Source of the DNA: an uncultured Gammaproteobacteria bacterium
Lineage (GTDB): Bacteria; Pseudomonadota; Gammaproteobacteria; Eutrophobiales; Eutrophobiaceae
NCBI GenBank assembly: GCA_943788005.1
Contig: CALSOP010000001.1
Span: 1 to 64,000, forward strand
Length of the DNA: 64,000 bases
Direction of reading: 5' to 3'
Shown here: in pieces, positions 12,646 to 22,386 of the stretch
Numbering within the stretch: the first letter of the stretch is position 1
Layout: every line of letters begins with the position of its first letter
The notes under the pieces: model-generated
Told to the model about the DNA's origin: nothing
The model's database searches: none
The model's input: the letters and a program-made list of their open reading frames with translations, nothing else
Translations under genes and position numbers: made by a program

Positions 12646-13644
12646 TCAATAGGTTATGTGCTTCACTTGTTGTTTATCGTAATGCATTTGTCGTCTCATC
12701 GCTAACGTGTTTTGTTTGATTAGCTCTCGTTGACTTAGTATTTCTTCGCCACGCCCATAAAAGACATCAGCCGGTGTCAGGTTATCAAGTGATTCATGAT
12801 AACGCTCATGGTTGTAATAACTCACAAAACGCTGCAACTGTTCCTCCAGTTCCCCGGGGAAATAATAGTGGTGAAGTAATATCTGATTCTTCATTGAACG
12901 ATGCCAGCGCTCTATCTTGCCTTGTGTTTGTGGATGATAAGGTCGACCTCGAGTGTGCGTCATACCGTTTTCTTCAAGGTAATCGGCTAATTCACCGGAG
13001 ATATAACACGGGCCATTGTCACTGAGTAAACGCGGTTTATGATTTACCTTTACTGTATCAAGTCCCGTAAAGCGTAAGGCGTCATCCAGCGTATCAGAGA
13101 CATCACGGCTACTCATGCCCGTACATAAACGCCAGGCAATAATGTAACGTGAGTAATCATCTAATACCGTGGATAAGTAATACCAACCCCAACCGATAAT
13201 CTTGAAATAGGTAAAATCCGTTTGCCACATCTCATTCACGCGCGTAGTGGGCTGTTGAAACTTATCACTGGCCTCCATCAGGATATAGGCCGGACTGGTA
13301 ATTAAGTCTTGTTCTTTCAGCAGCCTGTACACCGTGGATTCTGAGACGAAGTAAGCCTTGTTGTCAGTGTAATTTACGGCTAACTCTCGTGGAGACAAAT
13401 CAGGCTTCTCTAAGGCTAACTCAATAACGGCTTCACAGTGGTCTTCGGTGATTTTATTCCATACCGCATGGGGAATCGGCTTCTTGTCTTCCAAGCCATC
13501 AACGCCATTCTCTTCATAACGTTTGAGCCAGTTGTAAAAAGTGGACTTATGAATGTCCAGCCGAGTCAGCGTTTGTCGAACCGACAGATCTGAGTTCTGT
13601 ACCAGTTGAATAATCTCGACTTTATCCGATGCTAAGTACCTCAT
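12646..13644 (-). CDS. IS3-family transposase OrfB (rve integrase core)
   Basis: MWQTDFTYFKIIGWGWYYLSTVLDDYSRYIIAW and GRPYHPQTQGKIERWHRSMKN (DDE-type core). Confidence 0.95.
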   Translation of the reverse strand: MRYLASDKVEIIQLVQNSDLSVRQTLTRLDIHKSTFYNWLKRYEENGVDGLEDKKPIPHAVWNKITEDHCEAVIELALEKPDLSPRELAVNYTDNKAYFVSESTVYRLLKEQDLITSPAYILMEASDKFQQPTTRVNEMWQTDFTYFKIIGWGWYYLSTVLDDYSRYIIAWRLCTGMSSRDVSDTLDDALRFTGLDTVKVNHKPRLLSDNGPCYISGELADYLEENGMTHTRGRPYHPQTQGKIERWHRSMKNQILLHHYYFPGELEEQLQRFVSYYNHERYHESLDNLTPADVFYGRGEEILSQRELIKQNTLAMRRQMHYDKQQVKHITY

Positions 13645-14003
13645 ATATCGTCCTCCCCATCCCCGAGCACGCTTTTTTTAAGCAGCCGATTCTCCATGAC
13701 TACTTCGCCTAAGGTTTCTTTCAGCGCAGATGTTTCAGCACGCAGTTCTTTGACTTCATCTGAGGTCGCTTCACGTACGATATCGCCTGATAAACGTTTC
13801 TTACCTGCCTCCAGAAAGTCTTTCGACCAACGGTAGTAAACATTTGGGTTTAGTCCTTCCTTGCGACATAGCTCAGCGATGCTTTCTTCGCCACGTAAGC
13901 CTTCAAGTACGATACGAATTTTTTCTTCTGCTGAATATTTTTTACGGGTGCGTCGACGAATATCGCGCACAGTATGTTCTACACTTCTTTTACTTGTCAT
14001 CAT
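13641..14003 (-). CDS. IS3-family transposase OrfA (HTH)
   Basis: RKKYSAEEKIRIVLEGLRGEESIAELCRKEGLNPNVYYRWSKDFLEAGKKRL; overlaps OrfB by 4 nt. Confidence 0.93.
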   Translation of the reverse strand: MMTSKRSVEHTVRDIRRRTRKKYSAEEKIRIVLEGLRGEESIAELCRKEGLNPNVYYRWSKDFLEAGKKRLSGDIVREATSDEVKELRAETSALKETLGEVVMENRLLKKSVLGDGEDDI

Positions 14004-14041
14004 CGTTTCCTCTTGGGTTAACGATGAACTAAAACTATCTC

Positions 14042-14419
14042 TTAGAGAATCAGGCTAGTTGGTCCACATGGTGCTGACGGGGTACAGCATACCAAGTCAA
14101 AAGCCTCATTTTTTTCAGGCAACAACTCATATTCAACAAACGCCTCCATATTTCTATCATTATTCATAGCTTCTAACAATTGCTCTTTTGCCCAACCATT
14201 ATTTTCTATTTGATCTTGTATAAATGATTCTCTTTCGGACTCAAAATATTGCTCTATCATCCAATCTATAGTTTCTGCAGCAAAAACTATTTCATCACTG
14301 TTTCTGTCTTTCAGTAAGTGTCTAGCACGCCAAACAATGTCTGGCAAACGGCTTAAAGGATAGTAAGGGACTACTCCATTTTTAGGCTCTAGAAATGTAA
14401 ATTGATCATAGAAACTCAT
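14042..14419 (-). pseudogene. Hypothetical protein truncated by the IS insertion
   Basis: The 45 nt at 14042..14086 (CTPSAPCGPTSLIL-stop) lie inside the IS inverted repeat, so the native 3' end is lost. Confidence 0.7.
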
Positions 14420-14527
14420 AAGAATACTTAGTAAAGTTTAGTTATTATTGGATTATATGGGCTTTACAGTACATTAGTTAATGTAATGATTTATAGCGAA
14501 CAGTTGATGACCCGACATGGATTATAG

Positions 14528-15742
14528 TCATTGATTTATAGCGATAATTTCAGCCCCACCTTTTAACTTATCAAGATAATCCGCCCATTCCTGCATCATT
14601 TTCTTTCTTTCTTCTAGATGCGAAGTTCGATTGTACGCACGACCATTAGGGTCACGAACAGCATGAGCTAATTGGTGTTCGATAAAGTCAGGACGAAACC
14701 CTAACACTTCATCAAGCAGTGTGCGTGCCATGGCTCTGAATCCATGGCCGGACATAACCTCTTTGGGTATACCCATTGCTCTCATAGCGACCAAAACAGC
14801 ATTATCACTCATAGGCCGTTTAGTTGTTCTCTGACTAGGAAAAACATATAGCCCCTTCCCTGATACGGGCTTTATTTCGCTCAATATTGCTATGGACTGT
14901 CTTGATAATGGAACAATATGTGGCGTATTCGTCTTTGTGATGGTAAATCGCCATTCAGCCTGCTCTAGGTCAATATCCTCCCATTTTGCCTGTCTCAGTT
15001 CTCCAGGGCGGACAAATACCAATGGCGCCAGTTGCATTGCACATTTAACGATTATCGAGCCCTCATAACCATCAATTGATTTAAGTAAGTCTCCCACTTT
15101 TACAGGATCCGTAATCGCTGCTCGATGCTCTACTTTTTCAGGCGGGAGCGCCCCTCTTAAATCCCGGCAGGGATCAGTAGGTGCTTTACCAATAGCAACG
15201 GAATATCTAAATATTTGGCTACAGCAGGAAAGTGCACGGTGAGCGCTATGCAATTTACCATTATTTTCTATGCGTCGAAGTACAGAGAGGATGTCTTTAG
15301 CGGTTATTTGGGAAATTGGTTTCTGACCAACCCATGGAAAGATATTGCGTTCTAGCCTTTTCAATAGTTGTTCAACATGCCGCTTACTCCAAATGTGGGA
15401 CTGTTTGGAGAGCCACTCTCGCGCAATCGCCTCGAAGGTATTGGAGGTAATTTCCAGTTCGGCTTCTTTTAGGGATTTTTTGTGCTCACCTGGGTCAATA
15501 CCATCAGCGAGTAATCTCCTCGCATCATCACGGCGGTCTCTTGCCATTTTGAGACTAACATCTGGGTACACGCCATGTGCCAGCCGTTTTTCCTTACCCT
15601 GAAAGCGGTATTTCTGGCGCCAGTATTTACCCCCTTTTGGGGTGACTTCCAGGTAGAGACCTCCCCCGTCGGCCATTTTGATAGCTTTATCGGATGCTTT
15701 GACATTCTTGACTGCTGTATCGCTCAGCTTCATTGGGGGCAC
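14528..15742 (-). CDS. P4-type tyrosine integrase (DUF4102 N-terminal arm domain)
   Basis: MKLSDTAVKNVKASDKAIKMADGGGLYLEVTPKGGKYWRQKYRFQGKEKRLAHGVYPDVSL; catalytic HGFRAMARTLLDE and HQLAHAVRDPNGRAYNR; directly downstream of tRNA-Leu. Confidence 0.95.
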   Translation of the reverse strand: MPPMKLSDTAVKNVKASDKAIKMADGGGLYLEVTPKGGKYWRQKYRFQGKEKRLAHGVYPDVSLKMARDRRDDARRLLADGIDPGEHKKSLKEAELEITSNTFEAIAREWLSKQSHIWSKRHVEQLLKRLERNIFPWVGQKPISQITAKDILSVLRRIENNGKLHSAHRALSCCSQIFRYSVAIGKAPTDPCRDLRGALPPEKVEHRAAITDPVKVGDLLKSIDGYEGSIIVKCAMQLAPLVFVRPGELRQAKWEDIDLEQAEWRFTITKTNTPHIVPLSRQSIAILSEIKPVSGKGLYVFPSQRTTKRPMSDNAVLVAMRAMGIPKEVMSGHGFRAMARTLLDEVLGFRPDFIEHQLAHAVRDPNGRAYNRTSHLEERKKMMQEWADYLDKLKGGAEIIAINQ

Positions 15743-15896
15743 CTATTTTCATAAAATATGTAGATGGCCCCAAATATGCCCCCTTATGCCCCCACATGTC
15801 AATGAATCAAGTGATACGTCCTCGGACTATAAAGCGGCTTAAAACCTTTGTTTTATTACCTTACAGGACTTACTTGGATTTTACTGGACTACTAAT

Positions 15897-15983
15897 TGGT
15901 GCCGATGGGCGGACTCGAACCGCCACGGGATTACTCCCACTACCCCCTCAAGATAGCGTGTCTACCAATTCCACCACATCGGC
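15897..15983 (-). tRNA. tRNA-Leu(GAG), CCA encoded
   Basis: GCCGATGTGGTGGAATTGGTAGACACGCTATCTTGAGGGGGTAGTGGGAGTAATCCCGTGGCGGTTCGAGTCCGCCCATCGGCACCA; acceptor stem pairs, long variable arm, anticodon loop TTGAGGG. Confidence 0.95.
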
Positions 15984-16001
15984 TACATATAGAACTATTG
16001 A

Positions 16002-16382
16002 TTATTGTGCAGGTAAGCTTGGCAGGTCTGAATCCAGTTGCTCACTTTGTTCTTCCATAACCGCAGGGATATCTTGTTCTATTGCTTGTTGCTCCATTAC
16101 GATACCCGGCTGATCTAATAAGCTAGTCGGCACTGTCTGGATATTCTGCGTGGCAAGATAGGCGAGAAACAAACTGTTACCCAAAAACACAATAGCGAGG
16201 CCTGTCGTAATCTTAGTCAAAAAGCTTGCTGAACCTGAGCTTCCAAAAACGGTTGAAGATGAACCACTACCAAAAGCAGCACCTGCATCTGCACCTTTTC
16301 CGTGTTGGATCAGAATTAATCCAATCAAAGCTACAGAGACGAGCACTTGTAATACAAATAATAATGTATGTGTTGTTTCCAT
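16002..16382 (-). CDS. secG: Preprotein translocase subunit SecG
   Basis: VSVALIGLILIQHGKGADAGAAFGSGSSSTVFGSSGSASFLTKIT. Confidence 0.95.
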   Translation of the reverse strand: METTHTLLFVLQVLVSVALIGLILIQHGKGADAGAAFGSGSSSTVFGSSGSASFLTKITTGLAIVFLGNSLFLAYLATQNIQTVPTSLLDQPGIVMEQQAIEQDIPAVMEEQSEQLDSDLPSLPAQ

Positions 16383-16390
16383 TTTGTTAC

Positions 16391-17149
16391 CTACCTCACA
16401 GAGTGACAGATAGTCAGAAAATCATCTGCGACGAGTGATGCCCCGCCAATCAGACCTCCATCAATATCTGCTAATTCAAAAAGTTGTTTCGCATTATCCG
16501 CTTTAACACTACCGCCATAAAGTATCCTGACGCCTTCTGCGGTTTCATGATCATGTCTTGCCAGACGTAATCGTATAAATTCGTGTACTTCTTGTGCTTG
16601 TTCCGGTGTCGCCGTTTTACCGGTTCCTATCGCCCAAACGGGTTCATAGGCAATGACGGCTGCTTTGAAGGCCATAATGCCAGCCAATTCAATAACGGCA
16701 TCCAGCTGTCTGGCGATGACTTCTTCCGTACAATTTGATTCGCGTTCTTCCAACAATTCGCCGATACATAATATAGGTATCATCCCATTTGCCTGCACAG
16801 CGATAAATTTTTCTGCTACGCGCACATCATTTTCGCTATAAAGCATCCTACGTTCAGAATGCCCAACAATCACATATTCACATGCAAAATCCTTGAGCAT
16901 TGACGGTGCTACTTCTCCGGTATATGCACCACTTTCCAGGTGTGAGACATTTTGTGCCCCAAGCCGGATATCGGTCTTTTCCAGTAGCCCAGCCAATTCA
17001 GCGACATAGACATACGGCGGGCAGAGTAGCACTTCTGCTTCTGTGCCTTCTGAAACACCCTGAGATATGGCAGCTACAAGTTGGCCAATGCTCTCAAGTG
17101 AACCGTTCATCTTCCAGTTGCCTGCGACCAAAGATTGACGTTTTGACAT
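16391..17149 (-). CDS. tpiA: Triosephosphate isomerase
   Basis: LVAGNWKMNGS, VIVGHSERR, VIAYEPVWAIGTGKTATPEQAQ. Confidence 0.97.
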   Translation of the reverse strand: MSKRQSLVAGNWKMNGSLESIGQLVAAISQGVSEGTEAEVLLCPPYVYVAELAGLLEKTDIRLGAQNVSHLESGAYTGEVAPSMLKDFACEYVIVGHSERRMLYSENDVRVAEKFIAVQANGMIPILCIGELLEERESNCTEEVIARQLDAVIELAGIMAFKAAVIAYEPVWAIGTGKTATPEQAQEVHEFIRLRLARHDHETAEGVRILYGGSVKADNAKQLFELADIDGGLIGGASLVADDFLTICHSVR

Positions 17150-17232
17150 AGCCTGATGGCCCTATAGTAAAAGGCCGCAAAGGTTACAGAGTGGACGCTA
17201 CGAAATCAATATATTCCCCCATTATATTCAAT

Positions 17233-17880
17233 TTATATTGAATTTGGAGCCTCTACATGACAATGCTTACAATTTGCTTCACCGGAACACTTCTCCTTTG
17301 CATGCCGGACTATGAGCGCATGGTATTCCTTATATATAGAAACATCCGGATCCAAAGAAGATTCACACGATAAGCGAAGTGTCTCATAAGGCTCATCGCC
17401 ACTGATTGACAACACTTTTTTAAATAGTCGTCGGCTATAGGTATCAATAACAAATACCGGCCGTTCAAAGGCATAAAGCAGTATGTCATCCGCTGTTTCC
17501 GGGCCAATTCCATTCACGCCCAGCAGACGATGGCGTAAATCAGGATTATCGAGTTGATGTAATCCTTTGAATCGGCCTGAATCGACAAACCATTTTGTGT
17601 AATTTTTAAGTCGTTGTGACTTTACATTAAAATACCCTGACGGATAGATTAGCTCTGCCAACTTATCATCTGGCAGAGCAATTATCGAATGTATGTTTAA
17701 TGCGTCCGCTTGTTTAAGGTTTTGAATCGCTTTTTCAACATTTGTCCAAGCTGTGTTCTGCGTCAGGATAGCGCCGATCATGATTTCAAAAGGTGTATCT
17801 GCTGGCCACCAATGCTGTGGGCCATAGGCATTGAATAAACGATTATATAATTCTTCGAGTTGCTTACGAACAGAACTCAT
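17233..17880 (-). CDS. Endonuclease III-like HhH-GPD DNA glycosylase
   Basis: FEIMIGAILTQNTAWTNVEKAI, LLGVNGIGPETADDILLYAF, C-terminal CSGEANCKHC. Confidence 0.85.
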   Translation of the reverse strand: MSSVRKQLEELYNRLFNAYGPQHWWPADTPFEIMIGAILTQNTAWTNVEKAIQNLKQADALNIHSIIALPDDKLAELIYPSGYFNVKSQRLKNYTKWFVDSGRFKGLHQLDNPDLRHRLLGVNGIGPETADDILLYAFERPVFVIDTYSRRLFKKVLSISGDEPYETLRLSCESSLDPDVSIYKEYHALIVRHAKEKCSGEANCKHCHVEAPNSI

Positions 17881-17914
17881 GATGGTGCCGTCTCTTTAAA
17901 GACAAGTGAATAGA

Positions 17915-18688
17915 CTATCGCCGTCTTTTTTTTGTATCTGTATCTGGGTCTGTATTGACGCTTGCTGCTTCTAGTAAAGCTTTGATTTCATCTTCTTCAA
18001 GACGCCAATGTTGTCCCACCCTTTTTTTGCGCGGCAATATGTAAGGCCCGAACCGGGTTCGAATCAGACGAGTTACCTTAAAACCCTGAGACTCCCACAA
18101 TCGGCGCACTTCACGATTACGCCCTTCCATAATCACAACGTGATACCAATGATTTGCACCTTCACCACCTGAATCGACAATATCAGTAAACTTCGCCATC
18201 CCATCTTCAAGTTCGACGCCATCACGCAATGCCTGCATCTGTGCCTTATCTGCTCGACCAAAAATACGCACGGCATACTCACGTTCTATCTGACTAGACG
18301 GATGCATCAATTTATTGGCCAGACTTCCATCCGTGGTAAATAACAATAAACCCGTTGTATTCATATCTAATCGACCGATGTTTATCCATCGTCCATCTCT
18401 TAATCCGGGTAGATTTTTGAAAACATTATTACGCCCTTTTTCATCTTTACGTGTACAGATCTCACCAGTGGGTTTGTAATACGCAATAACTTTTGGTTTA
18501 GACTCACGTTGTTGGTGCAAACGAATTTGGCGGGAATTTATAACGATACGATCTTTATGATCGATTTGTTGACCAAGAACTGCCAATTTACCGTTAACGG
18601 TAATCTTTCCGTCGCGAATAAGGGATTCTATTTCGCGCCTTGAACCATGACCAGCATTGGCAAGAACCTTTTGAATACGCTCTGTCAT
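17915..18688 (-). CDS. rluB: 23S rRNA pseudouridine synthase RluB
   Basis: S4 domain plus IGRLDMNTTGLLLFTTDGSLANKLMHPSSQIEREYAVRI and EGRNREVRRLWESQG. Confidence 0.9.
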   Translation of the reverse strand: MTERIQKVLANAGHGSRREIESLIRDGKITVNGKLAVLGQQIDHKDRIVINSRQIRLHQQRESKPKVIAYYKPTGEICTRKDEKGRNNVFKNLPGLRDGRWINIGRLDMNTTGLLLFTTDGSLANKLMHPSSQIEREYAVRIFGRADKAQMQALRDGVELEDGMAKFTDIVDSGGEGANHWYHVVIMEGRNREVRRLWESQGFKVTRLIRTRFGPYILPRKKRVGQHWRLEEDEIKALLEAASVNTDPDTDTKKRRR

Positions 18689-18716
18689 TGAAAATCTGCA
18701 GTGATTGGTGAACTAT

Positions 18717-19562
18717 TCAATTTGTAAAAGGGATTACCTTTGCGCCCTCTTCTGTAACTTCTTCATCACTTGCTGCTTCGCTAGTGACAATTTCTTCTGC
18801 GTCGTCTGCTTCTTCAGGTTCAGTAGTAATTGATTCCTCGACGAGTTCTTCATCATCCTCAGTAGCTACTTCATCCAGTATTTCTTCTGCCGACTCTTCA
18901 ATCGTTTCAGGTTCAGAATTAATTGAATCCTCATCCTCTACATCAACATTCTTAGTATCATCTTTTTCTTTTTCAGCGGCTGACTTCGCTTCACCTTCCA
19001 GGGCTTCAAAAAGGTCAGGATTGATTGAATCGAAATCCTTGATGTCTGCCAATGCAGGAAGATCCGATAATTTCTTAAGATTAAAATAATCAAGAAAGGC
19101 CTTGGTTGAAACTAATAACTCTGGCTTACCCGGAACATCTCGATGGCCAACGCCTTTAATCCACTCACGTTCAAACAACGTCTTAATGATAGTACCACTG
19201 ACACTAACACCACGTATTTCTTCAATCTCTCCGCGTGTAATTGGTTGTCGATAGGCAATGATTGCCAGTGTTTCAAGTAATGCACGCGAATATCGTGGTG
19301 GACGTTCATCAAATAGATGATTAACCCATGGGGCATATTCATCTCTAGCTTGAACGCGAAAACCACTGGCAATTTCAGCCAACTCTATTCCACGTCCCAA
19401 GTAGTCTTGTTGTAATTCTTCTAACGCCGCACGAATATCATTACGCTCGGGTTCTAAAGTTTGTTCACTCTCAAACAAATTTAATATTGATGCAATGCTA
19501 AGTGGCTTTGTTGAAACCATCAATGCTGCTTCGATAATGTTTTTAATTTTTTCCTGACTCAT
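18717..19562 (-). CDS. scpB: Segregation and condensation protein B with long acidic C-terminal extension
   Basis: ALLETLAIIAYRQPITRGEIEEIRGVSVSGTIIKTLFEREWIKGVGHRDVPGKPELL; followed by ~100-residue Glu/Asp-rich tail. Confidence 0.9.
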   Translation of the reverse strand: MSQEKIKNIIEAALMVSTKPLSIASILNLFESEQTLEPERNDIRAALEELQQDYLGRGIELAEIASGFRVQARDEYAPWVNHLFDERPPRYSRALLETLAIIAYRQPITRGEIEEIRGVSVSGTIIKTLFEREWIKGVGHRDVPGKPELLVSTKAFLDYFNLKKLSDLPALADIKDFDSINPDLFEALEGEAKSAAEKEKDDTKNVDVEDEDSINSEPETIEESAEEILDEVATEDDEELVEESITTEPEEADDAEEIVTSEAASDEEVTEEGAKVIPFTN

Positions 19563-20368
19563 GATGCTGCCTTAACATAAATTGGTCCGTTGACTTCATT
19601 TTGTACAAGTTGAATTAATGAATCCTTCACAAGCTGCAGTATAGCTAGTAGCGAAACAATCACACCACCCCGCCCTTCTTCAACACTGAACAAATCTTCA
19701 AAATCAGTAAAGGTATCCGGGTTTACTTTTTCCAATACGATTCCCATACGCTCACGAACAGATAGTGCTTCACGATGAACCATATGGTGTGAAAACATCT
19801 CTGCGCGTTTTATCACTTCTGCAAACACACGTAGTATTGAATCCATAGAAACTTCCGGTGGTTCATGGCTAATCTTACGTCCGGGGAATTCTGCAACAGT
19901 CGCAAACAAGTCACGCTCATAACGTGGCAACTCGTCAATTTTCTCTGCGGCCTGTTTGTAGCGTTCGTATTCTTGTAAACGCCGGATTAACTCTGCCCTT
20001 GGATCGTCTTCATCTTCTTCTTCCGTATGACGTGGCAATAACATCCTTGATTTAATCTCGGCCAGCATTGCTGCCATCAACAAATACTCGCCTGCTAATT
20101 CGAGTTGCAGGGTTTCCATCAAATCGATATACGACATGTACTGCTCGGTTATCTTCGTCAACGGTATATCAAGAATATCGATGTTTTGTTTTTTAATAAG
20201 ATATAACAATAAATCGAGCGGCCCTTCAAATGCTTCAAGAAAGACTTCCAGCGCATCGGGCGGGATATATAAGTCTTTCGGCAATTCCGTCATTGGCGCG
20301 CCCTGAACCAGAGCAAACGGCATTTCATCTTGACTGGTTTTGGTTGTTTCGATTTCTTCGTTCATCAT
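19559..20368 (-). CDS. scpA: Segregation and condensation protein A
   Basis: FEGPLDLLLYLIKKQNIDILDIPLTKITEQYMSYID. Confidence 0.93.
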   Translation of the reverse strand: MMNEEIETTKTSQDEMPFALVQGAPMTELPKDLYIPPDALEVFLEAFEGPLDLLLYLIKKQNIDILDIPLTKITEQYMSYIDLMETLQLELAGEYLLMAAMLAEIKSRMLLPRHTEEEDEDDPRAELIRRLQEYERYKQAAEKIDELPRYERDLFATVAEFPGRKISHEPPEVSMDSILRVFAEVIKRAEMFSHHMVHREALSVRERMGIVLEKVNPDTFTDFEDLFSVEEGRGGVIVSLLAILQLVKDSLIQLVQNEVNGPIYVKAAS

Positions 20369-20388
20369 TTATTTCGAAGTTTTAGAGA

Positions 20389-21604
20389 TTATCGGTAGAT
20401 AAGCCCCATTGAATCCCGGACTTCTTCCAGAGTTTCCCGAGCAACATCGCGGGCGGCTTCACATCCATCTGCAATAATACCGCGAACGGTCTCTGGATCA
20501 TTCATATATTCATTAGCACGTTCTCGAATGGGTTGTTGTTCCTCCAAGATAGCCTCAATCAATGGTTTTTTACAGTCGAGACAGCCTATTTTAGCATTTG
20601 TGCACCCGTCAACGACCCAGTTTTTCAGATCATCATCAGAATAGACCTGATGCAGATTCCATACGGGGCACTTATCGGGCTCGCCCGGATCAGTTAACCT
20701 GACTCTGGCCGGATCAGTGGGCATCGTCCTTAACTTTTCTTCAACAACACTCGGGTTCTCCCGTAATGAAATCGTATTGCCATAGGACTTGGACATCTTT
20801 TGTCCATCTAGCCCCATCATTTTTGACGCCGGTGTTAATAGGGCCTGCGGTTCTGGGAATATCGCCTTGCCGAACCCCATCCAGATAACCCGATAAGCGT
20901 TCACGATCACCGATACTGATATTCTGCTGTGACTCAAGTAATGCCCTTGCCTTTTCCAAGGCATCAGCCTCGCCCTGCTCTTGATAACTGCGACGTAAAT
21001 CATAATAAAGCCGGGCATTTTTTTTACCCATCTTTTTGATTGCAGCCTCTACTTTTTCCTTCAAAATCATGCTCCCGTCCATAGAAATGATTGAAACGTC
21101 GCACCACTTCGCGCGCTAACTCGACATGCGAGACTTGATCTTCACCGACAGGCACATGTCCCGCTTTATACATAATAATGTCGGCCGTTTGTAGCAGCGG
21201 ATAACCTAAGAAACCCATAGGTCGTCAGGTCTTTATTCGATCAGTTTTTCTTGTTGATCCTTATAACTCGGTACTCTCTCCAACCAACTCAGCGGTGTAC
21301 TCATGCGAGTAACAATATGTAATTCCGCATGTTCAGGTACTCGCGATTGTATGAATAATTTGGCTGCACCCGGGTTAACGCCAACTGCAAGCCAATCAAT
21401 AACCATATCCCAGACACTTTTTTCTATAATTGAAGGATCTTCGTATTCCGTCGTCAAGGCGTGCCAATCCGCAACAAAAAAGAAACATTCATATTCCTGT
21501 TGTAGATCCAGCCAGTTTTTAAGAACACCATGATAATGACCTAGATGCAGTTGACCTGTCGGGCGCATGCCGGACAAGACCCGCTGTTTACCAGTTGTAG
21601 ACAA
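20389..21604 (-). pseudogene. trpS: Tryptophanyl-tRNA synthetase, apparent frameshifts (likely sequence errors)
   Basis: RVLSGMRPTGQLHLGHYHGVLKNW, GFLGYPLLQTADIIMYKAGHVPVGEDQVSHVELAREV and MSKSYGNTISL occur in order in three frames. Confidence 0.88.
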
Positions 21605-21712
21605 TCAACAACCTCCTGTGGTCGTTTTAATAAGGGGATGTAGCAAAAGAAACGCATTATACCCAGACTGCCAAGTCGTGACAGAATTTTGTATGACTAA
21701 TTTAGAGCTAAG

Positions 21713-22323
21713 TCAGCAATGCCCTAGACCTTCTCGTAATATAACTGGCTCATCACCAGTCATATCAAGGATTGTCGTAAAATCCAGACCACCTGCTTCG
21801 CCATCAATAATCAAATCCACTTGCTTGCCAATCTTTTCATCAATGACATCCGGCTCGGTTTCTGGCAACTCTTCATTGGGTAAGACCAGACTAATACTAA
21901 TCATTGGTTCACCTAGAGTCGCCAATAAGGCCAGTGAGATTGGGTTATTCGGGATACGAATACCTATTGTTTTACGTTTTGGATGCTGTAATCGTTTTGG
22001 GACATCACGCTTTTGCCTTCAAGATGAAAGTGAACGGTCCTGGCGTCATTGACTTCATCATACGAAAGGCAGAGTTGTTAACCGAGGCATAGGATGCTAT
22101 TTCAGACAGATCTCGACAAAACAGCGTCATATTTTGCTCTGCCGGAATTTGCACGCAGCTTTCGAATCCTTCCAGAGCTGTTTTTTCTCCCATACAACAA
22201 CCCAGGGCATAGGATGAGTCGGTCGGATAGACAATGACGCCACCATCGACGAAGGATAGCGATTGCTTGCGATATCAGGCGTGCCTGAGGGTTCTCATTG
22301 TGTATTTTAAAATATTGCGCCAT
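21713..22323 (-). pseudogene. YciO/Sua5-family protein, apparent frameshifts
   Basis: Start MAQYFKIHNENPQARLISQA at 22323; IPAEQNMTLFCRDLSEIASYASV and TPGPFTFILKA in other frames; last part ATLGEPMISISLVLP...DEPVILREGLG. Confidence 0.8.
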
Positions 22324-22386
22324 ATATGTGGTCAGATTAAAAATTAGGTTATGATTGTAGTTCACATCCAACTTACTTAAAGATTC

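Larger units (their letters stand above)
12586..14086 (-). mobile_element. IS3-family insertion sequence, two ORFs, about 1501 bp
   Basis: OrfA/OrfB pair bounded by imperfect terminal inverted repeats: TGTACGTCGTCAAAACCTTTTGGACAGGTAGC... (+ strand from 12586) and TGTACCCCGTCAGCACCATGTGGACCAACTAGC... (minus strand from 14086), similar for about 60 bp to a shared TTAGTTCATC. Confidence 0.88.
8629..15936. mobile_element. Putative tRNA-Leu-integrated genomic island (prpF-acnD, IS3, truncated ORF, tyrosine integrase)
   Basis: Integrase next to the tRNA-Leu 3' end; 27-bp imperfect direct repeat of the tRNA segment 15910..15936 at 8629..8655 (22/27, all mismatches transitions). Confidence 0.5.

Noticed and set aside
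18784-19089. Plus-strand Ser/Thr-rich ORF MTISSASSASSGSVVIDSSTSSSSSS...
   Set aside because: Antisense of the acidic scpB tail; Asp/Glu/Ser codons read backwards yield Ser-rich ORFs.
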